This document shows, in pieces, positions 6,259 to 10,340 of a stretch of 10,340 nt of DNA. This DNA comes from an uncultured Treponema sp. (GTDB taxonomy: Bacteria; Spirochaetota; Spirochaetia; Treponematales; Treponemataceae). Position 1 is the stretch's first letter. Each line of letters starts with the position of its first letter. The notes under the pieces were generated by a model that searched no databases, was not told where the DNA came from, and worked only from the letters and a program-made list of their open reading frames with translations. The stretch spans positions 1-10,340 of the forward strand of contig CAKZZK010000290.1 of the NCBI GenBank assembly GCA_937885235.1, read 5' to 3'. A program made the position numbers and the translations under genes.

Positions 6259-9214
6259 GAGTATCTTCTATCCCCTCTGTATTCTCGGCACTTTGCCCCT
6301 CTATCTTAAGGCTGCCGTCCGGGTTATGTTCGCGGCGCGGTGGGCGCGGAGGAATGACTATGCCCTCTTCCGGCGGCACATCTTCTTCCACAAAGTCATC
6401 GGCATCATCAAAGCTGGCTCTGCCGTTTATCATGTCGTCGTCAAGGCGAATCTGCACTACCTGCGTTACGCCGCTGTCCATCGTCACGCCGAGCATGCTG
6501 GAAGCGCCCATAACCGTCTTGCGGTTGTGGGTGATGACGATATACTGGCTGATGTTGGCAAATGCCCGCAGGGACTGCACAAAGCTGGACACGTTCTTGT
6601 CGTCAAGAGCGGCATCTATCTCATCAAGCAGACAGAAGGGACTGGGGCGCACCTGGTAGGTCGCAAAGAGCAGGGCTATTGCCGTCATGGTTTTTTCGCC
6701 GCCTGAAAGCAGGGAGATGTTAACCAGTTTCTTTCCCGGCGGCTGGGCAAAAATCTCTATGCCTGTCGTCAGCACGTTTGCGGGGTCAATCAGGCGCAGG
6801 TCAGCCTTGCCGCCGCCGCTGAAGAGCCTGCGGAACATATTGTGGAAATTGCGGCGGATCTTGTTGTAGGTGTCCAGAAAGAGCTCCGAAGACTTCGTGC
6901 GGATCTCCTCGCTCACCCGGTTCAGGTTCTCCAACGATTTTTTTGTATCGTCGTAGCTTGCCTGCTGCCGCTCGTAGCGCTCTTTTTCCTCTTGGAACTC
7001 GTCAACCGCGTTCATGTTGACGGGACCTAGTTCCTGTATCTTCTGCTTGGTTTCCTGCAGCTTTTGGCGCAGGACTGCGGCAGGGGTGCTTATCTTGTAC
7101 ATCCGCTCCTCGAATTTCATGAGGTCATCGGAGTAATTGTCCTGAAAGTTCTGTTTGACGTTGCGGATTTCCGTCTCGTTCTGTGCGATGAGCACGCTCA
7201 GGTTCTCGTAGCGCACCTGGAACTTGTTTTTTTCCGCCTGCTTCTTCTGTAGTGCGCTCTCCTTGCCCGTCACCTTGCTGTTGCACTCGGCAATCTGGCT
7301 GTCGAGCTGGTTAAGTTCCTCAGTGATGGCTTGCCCGCGGGATTCAAGCTCGGCGACCTGTTCCTCGTTTTCGGCAATCTGCTCTGCCATCTCTTCCTGC
7401 CGCTTTGTCTCTTCGTACAGCTCTGCCTCGCGTTCTTTGAGTGCTGCCTCTTCGGCGGCAAGCGTTTTGCGCAGGGTGGAAATCTGCTGCTGGCTGGAAC
7501 GTATCTGCTGATCCATCTGCGCCTGATTTATGCGGAGTTTGCCAAGCGTTTCCTTGTATTCGTCTATTTTTTCGTTAAGCTCCTCGTTTTTTTCCTCCAG
7601 AGAAGCCGTCTGCTCGTGCAGGGCATCCACAGATGCAATAATTTCTTCTATATTATTGTCTATTTTTCGCTTCTTCGTGATGATGCCTTCGGGGGAAAGA
7701 AACTCATCGATGAACTGAGGCGTTGTCTTTGTGTATGCGTCAAGGAGCTCTGTCAGCTCACCAAGCATGGCGCCCATGTCTGTGAACGCCTGTACCGCGT
7801 CTGCGGCAAAGGTGGCGCTGTCTTTTTCTGCATGGCTGGGGAGGGCTGCGAAATCCTTGAAGATGTTGGCACGCCCCGCGCTGAATACCTTGATTTTCGA
7901 CAGGCTCTCAATCAGCTTTTCCTTTGCCTTCCTGTTTGCTGCTGAGGAATAGCCTGCGTCTTTGAGCTTTGCGTCCAGCTCGGTTACGATGTCTTCTGTG
8001 ATGGCGGCAAGCTGTTTCTGCAGCTCGGCGCGCTCTGCTTCAAGGCTGTGGATTTTTTCCTCATTATCGCCGATATGGGTCTTGTTTTCTTCTATCTGAA
8101 GCGATGCCTGCTTGATGTTTTCCGCAAAGCCGTTGATGTTTGCCGTAATTTCGCTGAGCTTCTTGTTTTTGTCGTGCAGCTCGGAATTCAGGTCGTCTAT
8201 TTCTTCCGTGTACCCGTCCACCCGCTCCTGCACGTTTTTAATGCGGTTTTCCAGCTGGCCGATTTTCTCTTTCAGCTCGCTCTGATGCTCGCGCAGCTGC
8301 TTTACCATAGCTTTCTTGCCGTTCTGCTCGGCAAGGATCTTTATGGCTTCCTGCTGGCGGGCGTTTATCTGTTCCTGCAGGGTTTTGATTTTATCTGTAT
8401 TTTCACTTAATGTGTTGTAGATTTCCTCTATCTCTCGCGCCACGTCGTCGCGCTTTTTTTCCACGTCCTTCTTTTCATTCTCGTGGCGCGCTTTTTCCTG
8501 AGTAAAATCCTTGAGGCGAAGCAGCTGTATGTCCAGCTCGCATTCAAACTTTTCGTCTTTAAGTTTCCTGTATTTTGTTGTCTTGTCTGCCTGCACTTTG
8601 AGCGTTTCATAGTTCCGCTTGATTTCGGCAAGGCTTACGTCTATCTGCGCGAGGTTTGCCTTTGTGCGCTCCAGCTCTCGTTCTGCTTCTGCCACCTCTG
8701 CCTTGCTGCGGCTTATGCCCGCCGCTTCTTCAAAGAGGTAGCGGCGGTCTTCCGGTTTTGAGGATAAAATCTGGTCTATTTTGCCCTGCTCCATGACGGA
8801 GTAGGCTGATTTGCCTATGCCGGTGTCCATGAAGAGCTTTCGCACGTTTGTGGCGCCCATCTGCTTGCCGTTGATGTAGTATTCGTTTTCTCCCGAGCGG
8901 TACAGGCGGCGTTTGAGGGCAATTTCGGAGTCCTCGAGGGGCAGAAGACCGTTGTCGTTGGCGATGGTGAGGGTGACTTCCGCCATGGAAAGCGCGGGGC
9001 GGGAGTCTGTGCCGTTGAAAATGACGTCTGACATATTTTCCGCGCGGAGGTTTTTGGACTTGTTCTCCGCAAGCACCCACTTGATGGCATCAACAACATT
9101 GCTCTTGCCGCAGCCATTCGGTCCGAGAAGCGCAGTGATACCGTCGGCAAAATTGATCTGCGTCCTGTCTGCAAATGATTTGAAACCGTATATTTCTAGA
9201 CTCTTTAGAAACAC
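6245..9214 (-). CDS. smc: Chromosome segregation/condensation ATPase Smc
   Basis: Loop-extruding chromosome organiser that folds into a rod with an ABC-type ATPase head. Head motifs are intact: Walker A GPNGCGKS (31-38), the EQGKIDQIL...YLFEEAAG block (142-165), signature LLSGGEKT (835-842), Walker B CLLDEIDAALDD (861-872) and the H-loop THNRKT (895-900). Coiled coils fill about 170-405 and 520-730. At 989 aa it is about 200 residues shorter than B. subtilis Smc (1186). The middle (about 409-520) lacks the recognisable glycine-rich SMC hinge pattern. After the usual end (QIRLDDD, 921-927) comes a 60-residue acidic and proline-rich tail. The start is a GTG with AGAGGG 6 nt upstream, at the expected FLKSLEIYGFKSF N-terminus. 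It heads an operon with the 125-aa membrane protein and the TPR protein. No scpA or scpB is in the window. Confidence 0.97.
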   Translation of the reverse strand: MFLKSLEIYGFKSFADRTQINFADGITALLGPNGCGKSNVVDAIKWVLAENKSKNLRAENMSDVIFNGTDSRPALSMAEVTLTIANDNGLLPLEDSEIALKRRLYRSGENEYYINGKQMGATNVRKLFMDTGIGKSAYSVMEQGKIDQILSSKPEDRRYLFEEAAGISRSKAEVAEAERELERTKANLAQIDVSLAEIKRNYETLKVQADKTTKYRKLKDEKFECELDIQLLRLKDFTQEKARHENEKKDVEKKRDDVAREIEEIYNTLSENTDKIKTLQEQINARQQEAIKILAEQNGKKAMVKQLREHQSELKEKIGQLENRIKNVQERVDGYTEEIDDLNSELHDKNKKLSEITANINGFAENIKQASLQIEENKTHIGDNEEKIHSLEAERAELQKQLAAITEDIVTELDAKLKDAGYSSAANRKAKEKLIESLSKIKVFSAGRANIFKDFAALPSHAEKDSATFAADAVQAFTDMGAMLGELTELLDAYTKTTPQFIDEFLSPEGIITKKRKIDNNIEEIIASVDALHEQTASLEEKNEELNEKIDEYKETLGKLRINQAQMDQQIRSSQQQISTLRKTLAAEEAALKEREAELYEETKRQEEMAEQIAENEEQVAELESRGQAITEELNQLDSQIAECNSKVTGKESALQKKQAEKNKFQVRYENLSVLIAQNETEIRNVKQNFQDNYSDDLMKFEERMYKISTPAAVLRQKLQETKQKIQELGPVNMNAVDEFQEEKERYERQQASYDDTKKSLENLNRVSEEIRTKSSELFLDTYNKIRRNFHNMFRRLFSGGGKADLRLIDPANVLTTGIEIFAQPPGKKLVNISLLSGGEKTMTAIALLFATYQVRPSPFCLLDEIDAALDDKNVSSFVQSLRAFANISQYIVITHNRKTVMGASSMLGVTMDSGVTQVVQIRLDDDMINGRASFDDADDFVEEDVPPEEGIVIPPRPPRREHNPDGSLKIEGQSAENTEGIEDTHADA

Positions 9215-9243
9215 TGGAAACCCTCTGGTAATAAAGTCCCCCC

Positions 9244-9272
9244 AGTATAGCAGGAAACCACAAGCATTTCAA
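9244..9272 (-). promoter_or_regulatory. Predicted sigma70 promoter of smc
   Basis: On the minus strand TTGAAA (9272-9267, 5 of 6) and TATACT (9249-9244, 5 of 6) lie exactly 17 nt apart. The start would be near 9237, a leader of about 23 nt that contains the AGAGGG ribosome binding site (9226-9221). The direct-repeat array begins about 65 bp upstream of the -35 box. Confidence 0.75.
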
Positions 9273-9336
9273 TGCGTTTTCTCATTGGCACTATGGTATG
9301 CTGGCTGTGTGAATTTTTTGTATGGCTTATACGAAC

Positions 9337-9572
9337 TTATGCATATAGCCTGTGGGCATTTATGCATATAGCCCGTGGGCATTTATGCATATAGCCGTGG
9401 ACATTCATGCACATTGCCGTGGATATTTATGCTCATAGCCGTGGATATTTATGCACATCGCCGTGGACATTCGTGCACATCGCCGTGGACATTCGTGCAC
9501 ATCGCCGTGGACATTTATGCATATAGTCCGTGGGCATTTATGCATATAGCTCGTGGATATTCGTGCATATAG
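9337..9572. repeat. Array of 10.5 direct repeats of 22-23 bp (iteron-like)
   Basis: Units start at 9337, 9360, 9383, 9405, 9427, 9449, 9471, 9493, 9515, 9538 and 9561 (partial). The commonest form reads TTATGCATATAGCC, then an optional base, then GTGGNCAT; the four units with the extra base (1, 2, 9, 10) are 23 bp and the others 22 bp. Units 7 and 8 are identical. The first nine bases are TTATGCATA in five units and TTATGCACA in unit 6, which fits the DnaA-box consensus TTATNCACA; units 4, 5, 7 and 8 are variants. Most units carry ATGCAT or GTGCAC, perfect palindromes. Spacing is about two helical turns, so the same DNA face would be presented throughout. There are no unique spacers. It lies in the non-coding gap upstream of smc. 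Confidence 0.95.
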
Positions 9573-9576
9573 GCTA

Positions 9577-9604
9577 GAGCGCACAAGCTTGTGTCTGTAC
9601 GCTC
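9577..9604. repeat. Nested palindrome after the repeat array
   Basis: A perfect 12-bp palindrome CACAAGCTTGTG (9582-9593) is enclosed by GAGCG (9577-9581) and its complement CGCTC (9600-9604). The structure could form a cruciform or RNA hairpin and borders the direct-repeat array. The following ATTTTCTTCT is too interrupted to call a terminator. A TATAAT at 9614-9619 has no convincing -35. Confidence 0.5.
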
Positions 9605-9743
9605 ATTTTCTTCTATAATAATGTGATTGTTTTACGGATATCGTCTTAAATAGTGCCGCCGCAAGCAGCTTTGCCAGCTCCACGCCTACAGGTATGCGGG
9701 CATCCGGCGGAGCGCCGTAAAAAAGAGTAATTTTTTTTTGCAG
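9603..9743 (-). other. Possible coding remnant in the smc-upstream gap
   Basis: The 546 bases between the smc start and the Rpn remnant hold the smc promoter, the repeat array, a palindrome and this stretch. One minus-strand frame, from after a stop at 9744-9746 to TGA at 9603-9605, reads LFYGAPPDARIPVGVELAKLLAAALFKTISV in its middle. This is more protein-like than the surroundings, and codons such as GGC, CTG and GCG match the neighbouring genes. It has no ATG, GTG or TTG near its beginning and starts in a run of nine A residues, so it is not an intact gene. It may be a decayed gene end, a dispersed repeat or chance. I do not recognise a family. Confidence 0.25.
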
Positions 9744-9760
9744 TTATGTGTCAAAACTGA

Positions 9761-10105
9761 ATTCCAGACCAGACTATACCGGAAGACGCCAAGCAGACTG
9801 ACGCAGACTTGCCAAAATTGAGGAACTGGTGTAGGTTTATAGAAAGGTGCAATAAGCAGGAACTGCTTGCAGGAAGTGCTGGAAGGACTTGCACGGGACG
9901 CAGGATGGCAGGAGGAATTGACTATGCATTGAAGGCATATAACAAAGTGAGCGAGGAGGAGCGTGCATGGGCATACCACCTCTCGATGGACAGGGCTGAG
10001 GCCATAGCCTGCCGCATGTTTACATCAGGGAAATATAGCCCCGAGGATGTGGCTGATATAACCGGGCTTCCCATTGAGCAGGTTCAGCGTTTGCAGAACG
10101 CATAA
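9761..10105 (+). pseudogene. 3' remnant of an Rpn-family PD-(D/E)XK nuclease/transposase-like gene
   Basis: The readable C-terminal part ALKAYNKVSEEERAWAYHLSMDRAEA...RMFTSGKYSPEDVADITGLPIEQVQRLQ ends at TAA 10105. It looks like the tail of Rpn (recombination-promoting nuclease, PDDEXK_2 / TIGR01784) proteins, whose short helix-turn-helix-like end reads ...ITGLSxEEV. The N-terminal nuclease domain is absent: the frame is open only from 9761, and no start has a sensible ribosome binding site. There is also a frameshift. DLPKLRNWCRFIERCNKQE (to about 9863) is in the final frame; EVLEGLARDAGWQEEL (9873-9920), the expected continuation, is in another frame that stops at 9930; YALKAYNKVS (from 9923) returns to the first. 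A shorter product from ATG 9905 is conceivable but unlikely to be functional. Rpn genes occur in multiple copies in treponemes and often decay. Confidence 0.7.
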
Positions 10106-10134
10106 TTGTTGTAATGGCTAGGTAAAAAGCAGGG

Positions 10135-10181
10135 GGCTGTCCTGTGGTGAAAAACCGCATGGGCAGCCTTTATTATTGTTT
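10135..10181 (+). terminator. Strong intrinsic terminator after the Rpn remnant
   Basis: Bases 10135-10148 pair with 10154-10168 in a 14-bp stem with a single bulged T (10160), one G-U pair in each half and a 5-base loop. TTTATTATTGTTT follows. It begins 30 bp after the remnant's stop and fits an intact ancestral gene end. Confidence 0.8.
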
Positions 10182-10340
10182 GCGTTTGTGTGTGAATAAG
10201 ATGACGCCATTAATTATGGAATAAATTCCTAATATAGCCGCGTCAGCGCCCCCTCCCCCGGTCAAGAACCGATGCCCTAACAATGCCACAAAAAAATCGA
10301 AAAAAACAGCCTAAACTACTTGACAAAATATAGGGGGGGG
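10182..10340. other. Right-end intergenic DNA with homopolymer terminus
   Basis: No open frame with coding character. There is a short AT-rich dyad (GGAAT-AA-ATTCC near 10218-10229) and a TTGACA at 10320-10325 with no room left to show a -10 element. The sequence ends in eight G residues, which looks like a sequencing or assembly terminus rather than biology. Confidence 0.6.

Noticed and set aside
6104..9371. Several plus-strand frames of 60-225 aa opposite smc and the 125-aa protein
   Set aside because: They are antisense shadows of strongly supported genes, with no ribosome binding sites or recognisable domains.
9337..9572. CRISPR array
   Set aside because: The repeats follow one another without unique spacers, units vary in sequence and length, and no cas gene is present.
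9337..9572. Confirmed replication origin
   Set aside because: Only one unit matches the DnaA-box consensus fully, and dnaA, dnaN and an obvious AT-rich unwinding element are absent. The idea is kept only as a hypothesis.
9721..9739. Intrinsic terminator from the A6 and T9 runs
   Set aside because: The stem would be only A-T pairs, and the nearby GC hairpin (CGGCG-GAG-CGCCG) is too far from the T run.
9686..9979. Minus-strand 97-aa frame opposite the Rpn remnant
   Set aside because: Composition is erratic and it is antisense to the recognisable Rpn tail.

Overview
The window reads as a chromosomal piece of a Treponema-like spirochaete. The evidence is a relaxed spirochaetal lipobox on a small lipoprotein, an smc / membrane protein / TPR protein / serS / permease neighbourhood, balanced base composition, and a decayed Rpn-family nuclease of the kind common in treponemes. 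The genus is an inference from sequence style and has not been checked by a search. Both ends look like raw assembly ends: the first 77 bases fold into a perfect 20-bp inverted repeat, and the last 8 bases are all G.

Left part (1-800, minus strand). The 5' two thirds of rsuA (16S rRNA pseudouridine synthase) run off the left edge. A tRNA-Lys(UUU) follows, with a perfect consensus promoter and an excellent intrinsic terminator. A short divergent promoter region then leads rightwards.

Plus-strand pair (818-2345). A lipoprotein of unknown function overlaps by 14 nt a 304-aa soluble protein with a weak resemblance to YcgR/PilZ proteins. The second gene collides tail to tail, with a 26-nt overlap, with the leftward genes.

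Minus-strand housekeeping block (9272 to 2320). smc starts from its own promoter and is translationally coupled to a 125-aa single-pass membrane protein. That gene is coupled by an ATGA overlap to an exported protein with a Ser/Thr/Ala-rich linker and a TPR-like C-terminus. A second promoter then drives serS, followed after one base by an AI-2E-family permease. The Smc is short (989 aa), its middle does not look like a canonical hinge, and it has an acidic, proline-rich tail.

Right part (9215-10340). This is accessory or decaying DNA. It holds an array of ten and a half 22-23-bp direct repeats just upstream of the smc promoter; each copy carries a DnaA-box-like 9-mer and a palindromic 6-mer. 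After it come a palindrome, a possible coding remnant, a frameshifted 3' fragment of an Rpn-family (PD-(D/E)XK) nuclease gene with a strong terminator, and about 170 bases with nothing recognisable.

The most interesting items are the iteron-like array beside smc and the unusual centre of the Smc. Two promoters that sit almost on the start codon, implying leaderless mRNAs, are a further point. I see no phage, CRISPR, toxin-antitoxin or biosynthetic system.
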